A stretch of 64,000 bases of DNA from positions 806,001-870,000 of the forward strand of contig NC_061459.1 in the NCBI RefSeq assembly GCF_022581195.2. The letters are read 5' to 3'. The notes beneath the pieces were generated by a model, which was not told the origin of the DNA, did not search any database, and was given only the letters and a program-made list of their open reading frames with translations. The DNA comes from Helicoverpa zea. Lineage: Eukaryota > Arthropoda > Insecta > Lepidoptera > Noctuidae. Shown here in pieces: positions 34,801 through 45,713 of the stretch. A program made the position numbers and the translations under genes. Every line of letters starts with the position of its first letter. The stretch's first letter is position 1.

Positions 34801-37319
34801 ATTATTAATTTATATACAATTTTGATAATTATTTTACCCAAAATAACACTCTTTCCTTTTCCCCCTACTTACGTCATAGCTGAGCTCTCTATCAGGCACC
34901 ACCTCGACCCCCGTAGGCCCCCAAACGATCTTGTGCAGCACATCCCCTAGTTTGACGTACTCCGTCAGTTCCACCGGACGAAACTGCCGCGTGAACACGT
35001 CCGCGCGGAGGAACCGCGCCAGTTCCGGTATGTTGCCTATTGTGGCACTCATGCCCACGATCTGTATGTCTTCTGAGAGATGAAGGAAATAGTGTGAAGA
35101 TAAGGAAAAACCACTTATGATTAATTTGAATAATTTGTGTTAAAGGTAATGAAATTCTGGTTATATAAAATTTAATAAATATACAAATATATATAATTTG
35201 TATTAAAATTGATGAGTCTTACTTCACGATGGGAAAAAAATGCTCTAGGGAAAAATCATTGAAAACAGGAAAAGAATATCACAGCATCAGGAAATCCATA
35301 TTTTTTTGTGATTTATGTGGGAACTTACGATTGGTAAATATGACAGTAGTTAATAATGTTTCAAGTATACCACCACGACCTTTCTCGCCAATTAAATGTA
35401 ATTCATCAACCTAAAAATCAAATAATAAAAAATAACACAAATAAATAAAAATAAAACATAATTTAAAGACCACAACTTTGGCCAGTAGAGGCAATTTAAC
35501 TATATGCTTATATCATACCACAATTAATCCAATTTCGTTAAGTCGGTTAAGCTCGATCAGGCTTCTGACCAAAGCCAGTCCTTTCTCAATGGTGGCAATA
35601 TAAATACTGTTCTTCTTGCGTCGCTTCTTTGGCGGTATATGACCTTTGCCTCCTGCATACTCCTCTACTAGGAAGTCTAGCTGAACCGCAAATGTCGATA
35701 GTGCCCAGATCTAGAAGAAAAAAAGACTCTTGTGCAGCATATAATTGAATCAGTTTTCTTGAAAAAAAAATTAACTTGTGTTGTAACTTGCCACAGTTTC
35801 TATGAACAATGGTTTTCACAAAAATCATTTTTGAATGGCCTTTCCCATATAAACATTTTCAACTATCCTTGTTACCAGTAAGTACCACCTAGAATCTTAG
35901 GTATAACTACATACTTTTTATTATTTTATTTATTCATTTAGGTGTGCCAACAGCAATACATAACTAGTACAAAAATATTTTATCATATTAATATTTTATA
36001 GTTGTTTGACCAGTAGAAAAACACAGCACATAAAATAATTAAAATAATATTTTCTTTCAATAAAATTAAATAACATGAATTTATGATGGTTTACCGATTG
36101 GTGGTTTGAGACTACTACTTAACTAGTACACACACACACACACACACATCATCAGCCTATAGCAGTCCACTGCTGGACATAGGCCTCTCCAACTAGTACA
36201 CAAATGATATTTATTTTAAGTAATACTTTTGTTCCATTCTTTTTTGCAGTTATACTCGCAGATTACACCTACCTTCTCCTGCACAATAGCCACAAATGGC
36301 AGTATGAACAGTGCATTCTTCTTCCTATTAAGCACTTCCCTCAGCATCAGTACTTCAGCCACCAGGGTCTTGCCTCCACTGGTGGGGAGAGCATAGATCA
36401 AATTCCGCCTCTCTCGCACCGAATCCAGACTTAAACATTCTTCTTGCCATTCTAGAGATAAGACAAGTGATGAGGCATTTCTAGTAGAACATAACCTATA
36501 TACAATATAAATTAATAAATATAGAATTTAGAGTTCACTGTTATACTTACCATAAAACTTTTCAATATTCCTATAGGTTTTAAACAAGCCTTTAGCAATC
36601 ATTGGCAATCCATAAAAGGTGTTAGCTGGATTCACTTCTGTTTTACTTTTCTTTTTGGAATCATGTGTATTCTGGTGATTATGCACTATTTTATCTATAG
36701 CATCATCTTTAATGTCTAGTAGAAATGAATCTCTGGTTTCAAATAAGGAACTGTTATTCCTTATAACTTCATCAAGGTTGCTAATTGATTGATTTACTAT
36801 ATCAAAGCTCTCTTCTATATCATTTTTAAAACTCTTATCTACATGATTCAGGTCAGATTGTTCTAATTTCGAATGAAACATGTCATCTGAAATGTCTTCA
36901 ATTTCTACAGGATTTGCTTGATTTTTTGTAGAACCATCACTTATTTCATAGATTTCATTAATTTTACCAGTACATACGTTTAATGACTCCCATTCATTTC
37001 TCATAGAAGATTGTAATTCTTCACATGGCTCTGGATGTTTAAATACATCCGGGGATAATGGTATATTGCTAGGAGAACTATCAATATCAGAATCACAAAT
37101 GCTCCGAAATTCTACTTGATTGCACGGTAAAAGTGGAGAGTCACATCTTTCTGGCGTATTCGACCCACTTCCAATATATTTAGCACTAATTGGACTGCAG
37201 TCTTTGAGTAAATCTCTATTCTTCGAAGTTTTCCTTAAGTTTGTAGATAAAATCCTCCCAGTACCAAGTCGCCGGCGTTTTGGTGTAGAAGTTTCACTTA
37301 TTTTATTTATAGATTGCAT
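25834..37319 (-). CDS. HELQ: Helicase POLQ-like (HELQ / mus301), complete
   Basis: Fifteen exons: 37319-36551, 36451-36273, 35710-35519, 35410-35329, 35072-34873, 34639-34494, 32704-32543, 32177-32008, 28903-28696, 28328-28144, 27767-27613, 27264-27077, 26748-26553, 26211-26077, 25905-25834. They total 3039 nt (1012 aa) with consistent phase. HELQ is a 3'-5' superfamily 2 DNA helicase in crosslink repair, replication restart and annealing; the fly ortholog mus301 (spindle-C) acts in meiosis. Residues 1-240 are a divergent Ser/Asp-rich tail. Motifs follow: LPTSGGKT (279-286), DELH (382-385), GMSAT (414-418), TSTLAAGVNLPA (587-598) and QMAGRAGR (620-627). A winged-helix, ratchet and helix-hairpin-helix C-terminus ends MEELNV. 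Introns carry many transposons, but no exon is broken. Confidence 0.95.
26320..26425. repeat. minisatellite, about 19-bp unit
   Basis: Five to six imperfect copies of AAGTACTATAAATTTGCGC-like units lie in HELQ intron 13. The TTGCGCA core is kept in each copy. Confidence 0.75.
26443..26490. repeat. perfect 20-bp inverted repeat with 8-nt loop
   Basis: The arm ACTTAGTTCACATTACCTGC (26443-26462) and its exact reverse complement (26471-26490) surround GTTGATCA. It lies in HELQ intron 13 just after the minisatellite and would fold into a strong hairpin in either DNA strand or in the pre-mRNA. Confidence 0.9.
28953..29429. repeat. 25-bp AT-rich direct repeat flanking a MITE
   Basis: Bases 28953-28977 and 29405-29429 match at 24 of 25 positions (core AAACTGTATATA). 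They bracket the MITE at 28997-29389 with a little extra AT-rich DNA on each side. Confidence 0.65.
28997..29389. mobile_element. MITE in HELQ intron 8
   Basis: Inverted ends of about 40 bp begin TATGGCTAGTTAAGAACAG on the left and TATGGCTAGGTAAGAACAG on the inverted right, with TA on both sides. The length is 393 bp and no coding is seen. The precise terminus is ambiguous because of AT-rich flanks. Confidence 0.8.
29535..31063 (+). mobile_element. Tc1-like transposon (1529 bp)
   Basis: The left end CACTTCTGGACACATCTATA and the inverted right end CACTTCTGGACACATCTACT are followed by GGCCCACCTT. TA lies on both sides (29533-29534 and 31064-31065). Length, TIR and TSD fit Tc1. It is inserted in an older mariner-type element within HELQ intron 8. 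Confidence 0.9.
29872..30802 (+). pseudogene. Tc1-like transposase, inactivated
   Basis: The reading frame starts MDTSPEVAAQ and reaches GGNTRY then TAA, the usual ends of this transposase family. It cut and pasted its element through a DDE catalytic triad. The helix-turn-helix region is shortened after residue 13. A frameshift lies near 30110-30130 and another near 30695. LFSDESK carries the first catalytic Asp, but the second site reads MHHNARAH, with His (codon 30504-30506) where Asp is expected. SPDMNPIEHMWDEL carries the last acidic residue. The copy is dead by three independent lesions. Confidence 0.9.
31383..31618 (-). pseudogene. DUF4817-like helix-turn-helix transposase fragment
   Basis: From ATG at 31618 the frame reads MAYRYSNVEYTEMVRMLAR, then an AxxxYAxRFPN block, an in-frame stop after PTPR, and TQRLRDYGQF with GRPPRHTVRED. 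This pattern resembles the N-terminal DNA-binding domain (DUF4817 type) of mariner-related transposases. No catalytic domain was found. It belongs to the outer element at 29442-31980. Confidence 0.6.
32811..34273. mobile_element. long-TIR transposon in HELQ intron 6
   Basis: About 205 bp of each end (32811-33016 and 34066-34273) are near-identical inverted copies, starting GTATATGT and continuing ACCGTAAGATTACAAAC. The 1.46-kb element lies in a GGGAGTAAATAGG-like tract, and its interior holds copy 2 of the GC-rich block. No transposase frame was seen. The superfamily is unknown and the TSD not resolved. Confidence 0.85.
33213..33831 (-). repeat. mobile GC-rich repeat block, copy 2
   Basis: Inverted relative to copy 1 (8708-9281) and closely similar through the core, including an Arg/Pro-rich frame on the minus strand. 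It lies here inside the long-TIR element rather than a hAT. Confidence 0.65.
34274..34440 (+). repeat. degenerate GGGAGTA-type tandem tract
   Basis: Repeated words such as AGGGAGTAAATAGG, GAGAGTACATTA and CGGGAGTAAGTAGGGG occur at irregular spacing. The tract continues from 32780-32810 on the other side of the long-TIR element. Confidence 0.5.
36133..36190 (-). mobile_element. RTE-like LINE 3' tail, 58 bp, with TSD
   Basis: A very short copy of the LINE tail at 4467-4571, joined to an AC repeat, in HELQ intron 2. The 12-bp duplication AACTAGTACACA flanks it (36121-36132 and 36191-36202). Confidence 0.75.
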
Positions 37320-37538
37320 TTCAAATAATCTGATTTAAGCGCATTTTACAAAGAAATTGATTAGAATATTGATCAGATTTTAGTATTTACATTATAATGG
37401 AACCAAAATACAAAATCAAAACAAGCAGACCGCGATGTTATGTTTTGACTTTTGACAGCTTTGAAGTTTTTGGCAGCAGAAACCATTGACATATAACTAT
37501 AGGGACAGGAAATGTCACGAAAAAAACCTGCACACCTA

Positions 37539-38992
37539 CCCTCTTATTATAAAAACTGCCGCAAGTAGTGGTTTAAACCAGACTGAAGACGTCTTGGTTT
37601 GTTACGGTACTTACGATAGTCTTTACATCCTTATTACAAAACGTAGACTAAGAGAAGACTGTTTGGTACTTCGATTTGTCTGTGGTTCAAATAATATACA
37701 CAGATTATATGCAACAAATATTTAAATCATTCGTTCAATCGTTCCGAATTCTATGCGCCGTTCCTTTTTACATTATTTTTTAAGTCCATTTTGATGAAAA
37801 ATAAATAACTATGATACGAAAAAAAATATCTCTACAGTTGAAAATATTACTTTTTATTATTTAAAGGTAATTTTATATTTCTAATATCTTTTAACGATAT
37901 ACATGATCCAATTATTCTCTTTTAAACAACTATCGAGTTTGCGCGTATAACGGAACGTCAACGCGCGTATCCGAGTTATGTTTTGTTTTTAGGTTAGAAA
38001 TAACTTGGATTATTTTCATCCCGATTTAAATGATTAAATAATAACGTTGTGCATCTAATTAGAACCTCTTCAAAATTAAGTGCACAATAACTTACACAGA
38101 GAATATCGTGTGCATTAAATTACCAAAAGAAAATGAAACAACACAAAAGTAGAAAATTATATTTTATTCCGATGTCTATTTATACAGTCAAACGCACTGA
38201 TACATGTTGGACACTGTTCTTCATCACACAATCTTGTTCCCTTTCTCATCTTAGCATTTTTATACATTTTAGCAAGCTTCCAGTCTTTTACAAACATTGC
38301 ATATTACTGGCAGAGATACGGCGTGCAAAACGCCAAAATAGTCTTGAATCTGTAAATAAACAATAGACTGCATGATAATCTGATATATTTTCGGAGTTTC
38401 ATCAAAATCCATGTGGTAGTTTATGCGTGGAACATAAACAAACATCCATAATAAAAACTCCGACTCTTATACAATTAATTCGGATGTTTTGGCAACCTAT
38501 TTGCACTGTAAGTGCTACTTACTTTATGGCGAGCCCAGTTGAGCATCATCCTGGATCATCATGGATTATCATCATGCATTCAATTGATTATTATTTCGAA
38601 AAACGTAAATCGATATTTAAGTCGAAAATTGTCGTCAGGTAATTTGAAGAGATTTTCTCGATGACGCACTCTGTTGGGTCTCCGGACACTCTCAATAGTA
38701 TTCTAACACATCCAAGTATTCCAAATCACACATATTTATATCCACTTTCGTTTTTTTTCATCACAAAACAAATAACCTCAAAAGTAAATACTGTCGGAAT
38801 TTGATGTTTGTCGACTAAGTACTGCAGTTAAACTAGGGGGCTCGGTGGTTTATCTTTTGTACTACAGATAGTAATAGGACTTGCGATAAACTGCGTTTTG
38901 TAATAACGTTTTTTCAAGGTCGTACTTATAGCTGGATTAAAGGTAGTACAAAAGCCGATACTTATTTGATACCGCGTTTTATAATAAGAGGG
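37539..38992. mobile_element. TIR element of 1.45 kb with CTA duplication
   Basis: Perfect 16-bp inverted ends CCCTCTTATTATAAAA are flanked by CTA on both sides (37536-37538 and 38993-38995). A 3-bp TSD points to a PIF/Harbinger-like element. No transposase was recognised. It lies 220 bp upstream of the HELQ start codon. Confidence 0.65.
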
Positions 38993-39009
38993 CTACAGTC
39001 TGCAGTAGT

Positions 39010-39850
39010 AACTAAAATGGCTGCCATTACTAGGGTTGAACCACTACCGGATTCAACAAATATCGATATTGTATTCTAGTTAGAAGTACGTACGAGTCTT
39101 ACTGGGTGCATAAAAATAACCTAGTATAAATAATTTCTTCGTCATAGAACTAACTATCACATTAACTTCACTGATACTAATAACCTCAACAACATCAACC
39201 AAATGGGAGGAGTCATTTCAGTAGGGTGATACCTTTGAAAAAAAAAAAACACAGGCACAGTAATTATTTATTATTTCAAATAGCCCTATGAAAGTTCTTT
39301 CACGTCAGACTAGTTGCAGGGTGCCAAAGATTCGGTCTTATGAAGAAGAATCCGCAAGAAACGCCATAAGTAGATACTCTCTTAAAAAAATACAATAATT
39401 TACAATCGTTTTCAAGCTATTCATGAGAAAGTTATATAATGCAAATGGAGCTAATTATGTATTAATCGATAGTACAAAACAATTTTAGTGCTAAGAAAAA
39501 AATATTTATACAATTCGAAACCTATATTCGGTAACTAAGTTCTCAAGCAAATATTGCAACTTGCATTCCGATTTGCTCGTCCGTGCGGAAGCACTGCCGT
39601 GCCCGTGGTCGCCGTAGAAGCATCATGTGAAAATAAAAAGGCAAAACATATTATTTTCAATAAAATATGTCTTTAAAATCCTGAATTTTATAATCAAAAT
39701 GTTTTTAACTGCATTTTAAAACTTTTTATCTGTAAAATGAAGGATATATATATAAAATCATAAACTATTCCCAAAAAATATACACATATATTCGGAACGC
39801 AACTAAAACCGCGAGGAAAAGCTAGTATTTAACTAAAGAACAAAATAAAG
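39010..39850. other. spacer, nothing recognised
   Basis: AT-rich, with no gene or bounded repeat seen. A Helitron-like 3' end (GAGGAAAAGCTAGT) is near 39818. Confidence 0.4.
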
Positions 39851-39858
39851 ATGTTTTA

Positions 39859-40036
39859 TCTTATATATAAAAATGAATTGCTGTTCGTTATCTTCTTATA
39901 TATAAAAATGAATTGCTGTTCGTTAGTCTCACTAAAACTCGAGAATGGCTGGACCGATTTGGCTTTTTTTGGTTTTAAAATGTTTATAGAGGTCCAGGGA
40001 AGGTTTAAACGATACGAAGTTCGCGGGATCAGCTAG
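39859..40036 (+). mobile_element. Helitron with duplicated 5' end
   Basis: The 5' end TCTTATATATAAAAATGAAT occurs twice in tandem (39859 and 39894), followed by the CTCGAGAATGGCTGGACCGA block. The 3' end is GGGATCAGCTAG before T. It is a different Helitron family from those at 6280 and 24547. Confidence 0.7.
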
Positions 40037-40071
40037 TTGAAGTTGAAAATAATACACAACTCTGAGGGCTC

Positions 40072-40258
40072 ATGCCCATTTTCACCAACAAATACTTAAA
40101 TTAAGGGATCCCCTAAGAGCATTTACGGAAAACTTAATAAGAATTTCGTTTTCACCAAAGTTTAGGTATCCCTTATCCATAGTCATTTATGTCAAAATTG
40201 GGAGAGCCCTTATTCCAAGTGGCACTTAGATTAAGAGATTGTTGGTGAAAATGGGCAT
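40072..40258. mobile_element. MITE with ATGCCCATTTTCACCAACAA ends
   Basis: The 20-bp left end and its perfect inverse on the right bound a 187-bp element. The interior shows a second inverted pair, TTAAATTAAGGGATCCC-like. No TSD was proven. Confidence 0.8.
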
Positions 40259-40259
40259 C

Positions 40260-41630
40260 AGTGTCTTAGGGACAGTAAGTTCTGATGTTAAAATTTGTAA
40301 AAGCAGACTTATTAAGTGGATATTTTATCGATACTATTATGACAACTGCACAGCACTATGCCAATATGACATGTTATTGTAAACAACATTTATTTCTAAA
40401 TATAGGTTTTTATTCAGAAATAAACCAAAATATAAGTACTTTCACCATCAATTCATGTTCCCGTAACATATTTTTTATCCAATGTGAATTATTTTATGTA
40501 GTTTCTAGCAAAAATAGGTTCCTAACCTGTGTAAAGACAATCCAGCTTGATTTTAGTGCTTCCTAGCACCACACTTCACAATACAACACATAGGCATATT
40601 CGTTGATTATTTCACTATTGAAATAGTAAAGTCTTAAAAGTAAACACGAGTGATTTTCTATAAAATAGCAAAAATAAGTCACGAAGAGCACCTATTTGAC
40701 AGCACAACTACCATGACATATGGCCAGATATGGCACGCACCTACAAACAGGAGGATTTCAAAAGTAAATGTCACCATTTTACGCAATCACAAAAATATTG
40801 TTGTCCCTGTTTTCAAATACACTTATCTGCTTAGAAAGAGTGAGACAGAACTATGTTGCATAGTTTGTTTCATATTTCGCCCATATTTATATAACTATAG
40901 ATACGTCTTTAACAAACGGCGTCTCCTTATAATTCTAAGCTCGATGGCAGAAACCCGGTTTTTGGGTTACCAGACCTCGCAATGTTGATTAAAACGGGAC
41001 TTTAAAAAGATAGAGCTAGTTTCTGCAACTGGGTGTAAGGTTGCGGCATTGACATATAACTTTCTAAGCTCGATGGGTTGCGGGCATGTTGTGCCTTTGA
41101 CAAGCGATAAATAAATAAAGCTGGTAACACTTTTCAGTTGCGCGCATGGGCATAAAGTACGTTTAACGTGAAACGTTCAGAAAATCTTCAACCATGCCGC
41201 ATGCAAGGCATTGATTGCGAAATTAATGATCTATGATCTATCTTTAAAGACCTACATTAGGAACGTACCAAACTATCCAATCCTTACGGACACGATTTAG
41301 ATCTTCTGCATCTAGTTCTAGTCTTCTAGTAACCAAATATTCACTTATAAAGGCGCTGGATTAGTGTCATGGAAATATGTAGGTACATAATTTAACTAGA
41401 TCGTTAACCAGATGGTGGATTTAACTAAGTGGTGATGGTTCACCGAAAACGTAAACGACAGTTTTCACGTTCCATTCTCAAATAAACAGTCGTTTAAAAA
41501 AAAAACTAACGTTTCAAGTTGTCGGTGAACTTGGGCCTTAGTGGTTTCTGGCCCCTTATCTTTCGTTACATAAGTTACTAAATGTAAGTACTTATTTAGA
41601 TATAATGAGCTATTACTGAATAACAAGGTC
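40260..41630. other. spacer, nothing firm
   Basis: AT-rich and non-coding by eye. CTAAGCTCGATGG occurs twice (about 40936 and 41069), and an imperfect inverted pair built on TTCACCGA lies at about 41450-41535. Neither could be assigned to an element. Confidence 0.35.
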
Positions 41631-41639
41631 TTACTGTTG

Positions 41640-41800
41640 AAAGTTTGAAGAGGAGTGCCTCAGGGACCTTTATTTGGCCCTATTTTTTTTTTTCATAACG
41701 TAATTAAACAATTTTGTGAGCTCCATTTGCAGAGTTTTAAGTTTGTACATCTAACAATAATGATGCTTCCAATTCAATATAAAGCAACCCTGTCTGTGTC
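41640..41800 (+). pseudogene. non-LTR reverse transcriptase relic
   Basis: A frame reading PQGPLFGPIFFF (from about 41658) matches the PQG-LGP motif of LINE reverse transcriptases (usual form GVPQGSxLGPxLF). The following catalytic YADD region is degraded. It is a small old fragment. Confidence 0.5.
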
Positions 41801-42052
41801 GCATTTAGTTCTCGTGCACTCGCTTAGGCTTGAGCTGTAGCTGGATCTGTCCTGAAGGAATTTTCCTACTCATGACTATTATGTATCCCCAAAGCCAAAC
41901 GATGATACACGCTCACTCCCATGCTGCTTTTTCTGTTCGATTTTGTAAAGGACTCTTTGCACCCGGTAATATTTTAACTTACGCCTTTATTCAGGTTTAG
42001 CCATGTTTAGAGGGTATCTACGTAATCATTGCATATTCTTTCTTTATAGGTT

Positions 42053-42121
42053 TGTCACATGCAGGAATCGAACCCGCGTATACGCACACATCTCTACAGT
42101 AAACTACTCGGCTCCTGCACA
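42053..42121 (-). other. tRNA-like / SINE head-like sequence
   Basis: On the minus strand an A-box-like GAGCCGAGTAG is followed about 35 bases later by GGTTCGATTCC, an exact B box. The flanking GTGCAGG and CCTGCAT can pair but clash with the T-stem, so a working tRNA is unlikely. A tRNA-derived SINE head is the better reading. Confidence 0.35.
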
Positions 42122-42869
42122 AAATCCTTAATCGAGAATAGGTACATTTTTTACTTTAGTAGGTAATTATCGGTCTGAAATTATCCTATGGACTGAGTAT
42201 AGCAATACATGTTGTTCTTTTCATTATCAATATTTTGTAACAGCTACCAGGTTACCACCAGTTCACGCCATCACCTCGTTCTGGCCGCGTGAACCACACC
42301 TCCCCTTACCTACATGTGCTGTTACACGGTCAAATGGCAGAGCTTGTTATAAATGCACTGGAACACTCGGACTCCCCTCCAAATTACAGCCGAAGCTATG
42401 CTAAAATATAAAAATGTAGCGATTGGATCGGTAAGCTTTTAGTCAGGCCTGCTCCTCTCCGCTCGTCTCTGCCTTGACGGACCGAGGCAGTCGGCTCATA
42501 CTCACATACCCGTAAGTCCAGTTTACAGTTACCCATAATATGCATTCATACAAATAGGACAGCATGACAAAAACATACCTTTTAAGCAATAAATGGCGAT
42601 GTCTAAAGATTACGGTCCTTATGCATCATTGGATCAGGCGGTCAACGGAAGCCATTCCTTTGGATGTCAATACTATGTAACAGATATGTTTACAAGATGC
42701 CATGAAATATGAAGTGTCTGGTGATATGAGTCAGGTTCGATGTTAAGACCATTGGCTGTAACCAAGTGTTGGTTGAGCATGACAACAGCCCTCCTTCGCG
42801 ACTGTCAACGGAATTGTTGTGGGGCGGCAAGCAAACGGGCCCGCTGGCTTCCTCCTCCTGTGGCCGTTG

Positions 42870-42875
42870 CACCTG
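42870..42875 (+). promoter_or_regulatory. E-box upstream of troponin T
   Basis: CACCTG fits the CANNTG consensus bound by bHLH myogenic factors and lies 89 bp before a perfect MEF2 site. On its own such a hexamer is weak evidence. Confidence 0.35.
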
Positions 42876-42963
42876 CAGGCGTGCTCGCGGGCCGGGCTGG
42901 CCAGTCAGTTTCCCTTTAGAAACCGGAGCTGGCTCGCAATCGTCGGCTCAAAAATGACCGGCG

Positions 42964-42973
42964 CTAAATATAG
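42964..42973 (+). promoter_or_regulatory. MEF2 site / TATA-like element of the troponin T promoter
   Basis: CTAAATATAG matches the MEF2 consensus YTAWWWWTAR at every position and stands out inside a very GC-rich block (42820-43130). It could also act as a TATA box for a first exon ending at the donor GAC|GTAAGT (43129). Confidence 0.55.
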
Positions 42974-42995
42974 CGGCGGGCGCAGGGGGGGCGAG

Positions 42996-43129
42996 CGCGC
43001 GCGGCCGCTGCGCCGCCCGCGGCCGGCCAGAGCCGCCCCGGTCGCCGCGGACTCCACATTCCAACGTCGCTGTGCTGCCGGTCGAAGAACCAGTGCCGTG
43101 ACTGAGTGACCGTCTTCTACCCGTGCGAC
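42996..43129 (+). other. putative non-coding first exon of troponin T
   Basis: The end is a good donor, GCGAC|GTAAGT. The start is only estimated at about 25-30 bp after the TATA-like MEF2 site. Insect troponin T genes normally start with a non-coding exon followed by a long intron, which would here run from 43130 to 45695. Confidence 0.45.
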
Positions 43130-44006
43130 GTAAGTGCCGTGCCGTGAGAGTGCCAGTGACGGGCCCAGCGGGCATATAGTGTGTAGGATAATGGTGTTCC
43201 GGGATCCTTGTGGATATCGAGTTCGGAAACGTCGAAGATAAAAGACGGCTCGTAAGGAGGCTGGTCTAAAAATACGCGCGCGGTATGTGCCAAATGCGGA
43301 CGGGCGCGGGCGTCGCCACGCTGAAATAGAAGCAACCGCCTTGTATAGTGCGCCGGATTACGTTACCGCCCGCCACTCGCGCGCCGCCCTGTTAAGTTTC
43401 AGCGAAAATCTCTGCGTGGACGTATGAGAATCGCACCGAACACACATGATCTTAGCTTTTTGTGTAAAAACGCATTATATTTGTTTTTTGCGCACACATT
43501 TACACTACACACTATACCCGAATAAAATATGTATTACTATAATGATACTTAAATGCTGGATATAGAGACGTTACTGAAAGCGTCCGTTTTAGAGATCTCT
43601 AAAATTTTGAAGGTGAAGGTAATAATGACGACAAAACACCTTAAAACAATTACTTATTGGACCAAAATTTATGATTTTTTCAAATACTTTGACATTTTTT
43701 GCGCGAAAAGCTAAAAATTAACTTGGTGACATTGTCAATAGTTTTAATAAATCTTATTACCGCATAGCATTGAATGTGGCCGCATTGAATTGATTCTAAA
43801 GATATCGAAAGAATTTCATGTTCTATGGAAATAGAACTTTAATGTGACCAGCTGTTACAACTAGAGCACCAATTTCAAATAGAGACGCTTATTTAATGAT
43901 AGATAGAAATATCTCTTCGACTCTCAACACATTAATAAGATAGTTTAACAGCACTTTGGTATTTATGATTTCTCTAAGGATGGCAACTATCTGTAAGGTC
44001 CTGAAG

Positions 44007-44175
44007 TTCTGCCGGGGCTGCGGGTTGTTCGAAAGAGATACCGCGGCCCTGGTACATAAAAGGCCTATGACGGAACACGACGGTTTTTCGCCAGTAAAAG
44101 TCTGACACTCCCTCACCGCTGCTAACCCACAGCGGGAGGGGTCATTTGATGATTTTTGACGTCGTTAAAAAAAAA
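44007..44175 (+). mobile_element. LINE 3' tail (5'-truncated), 10-bp TSD
   Basis: It ends TTTGACGTCGTT plus poly-A and is flanked by GGTCCTGAAG (43997-44006 and 44176-44185). It is closely related to 55819-55970 and to the stub at 18525. It sits in troponin T intron 1. Confidence 0.85.
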
Positions 44176-44716
44176 GGTCCTGAAGCTATTTGACCTTGCA
44201 GGTTACACTTTACTTCGACGAACTTTGAAGTTTTTTTTTTTCAAATAATTTTAAATTTTGACTCTTGACGGCCAAACCTCAATTTCTTTTTTTATGGAGT
44301 TTAGAAGAATAGAACAATCAAACCTGAAATTATGTCATTAATGTACTTATTCGTATGGAGAAAGTCACTTGAAACTGAACATAGCCGAAAGTTTCCTTGA
44401 CCCATTTAGAAAAGAAGAGAGTTCAATGGTCTAAGCTGGGATTTTCTTTTATATGAAGACAAACCTATTAAAATAAAATAAATTGACGGGAACAAGTAAA
44501 ATAAGGTGACGTTGGTATGCTCGTAATTCAGTAATATTATCTACTATCACTTAAATGACACTGAGAGTTTTGCTTGCGGAAAAATACCTAAAAATTCAAG
44601 GCTCATTAGAATCCGAATCCTAGGCAACTTCGAGTTGAACGCGAAATCCAATTTTACACTTTCTTTGAACGGTTGCCAGCACGTAGGTGTGGTAGAAGGC
44701 AGGAAAGATAAAACCG

Positions 44717-44726
44717 CTAAAAATAA
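44717..44726 (+). promoter_or_regulatory. intronic MEF2 site
   Basis: CTAAAAATAA fits YTAWWWWTAR fully and lies in the putative first intron of troponin T. Fly troponin genes are known to combine an upstream and an intron-1 muscle enhancer, so the position is apt. The motif alone can occur by chance in AT-rich DNA. Confidence 0.4.
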
Positions 44727-45713
44727 AATAGACTTCATAAACAAAACGCACGCTTCCCGCGTTAGTTTCGCGCCCACGCCATTTTTTTATGTTGGCACAA
44801 ATGAAATTTTGTTCGGCAATATTGGTATTGCTTTTGTCTATTTCGAGTTTATGTATGCTTTTCGGGATGGCTGATGGTAATTATCTGAAAATGATGCTGT
44901 AGCTGTAATTAAGTTCTTGCGTAGGCTTGGCTAGTATGAAAACTGATAGCTTATCCTAAACCATGTTTTAAAATTCGTGTGCAAAAAGAAAATTGAATCG
45001 GTAACTGCAATGAGATTAGAAATAACTATTTAGATAAACTTGTTTTGTTTTATTAAATACTTAAATTTGAAAGATAAAAAGACTAATGATTACCAAGATT
45101 CTAGTGAACAACAATTTTATACCAGAACCTAATTTTAATACAAAAAGAACATCTTATTTTTATTAAACAATGAACGGTTATTATGCATCAGACGTCAATA
45201 GTTTATTTTGGGAGCCAAATGTAAACACATGTATGCACTGATGAGAGATAAATCTGTCGGTCGATAAAATGTTAATAGATGCATCTATTGACGCTCTGCC
45301 AATATCTGCTGCGTTATACTATGACGTCACTTGCCATGTAAACAGAACCGATCGTGATTAATCAATATTATATCGATTACTATTGGTTATTTGATAATGG
45401 AATCCAATGAGTTGGCAATCTGATACGGTGCCTATGCAGTTGTGATCTTGCACTCAGAGCTACTGAATTTGTCTTCGTGAAGTGCCAACGAACTATCAAT
45501 CGTTCAACGAACCGTCGATAACACTTGGCGATTTGCTCATCCGGGTACCGATGGAACATATTCAACAATCATTGGATTGAATCATCGACCATCTGTGCCA
45601 TCTTCCACGACATTCTTAATTGGTTTATTAATTCAATAAAGCTCCAGAAAGTGTATCAGGATCGTTCGATTCAATGTAATTTTTTTTGTCCACAGATTAA
45701 ATAAACTATCACC

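Noticed and set aside
36127..36150. CRISPR or satellite array
   Set aside because: Only a simple AC repeat next to a LINE tail. No direct-repeat and spacer array exists in the window.
42053..42121. A functional tRNA gene on the minus strand
   Set aside because: A and B boxes are present, but the T-stem and acceptor pairing conflict and no clean cloverleaf forms; kept only as a low-confidence SINE-like feature.
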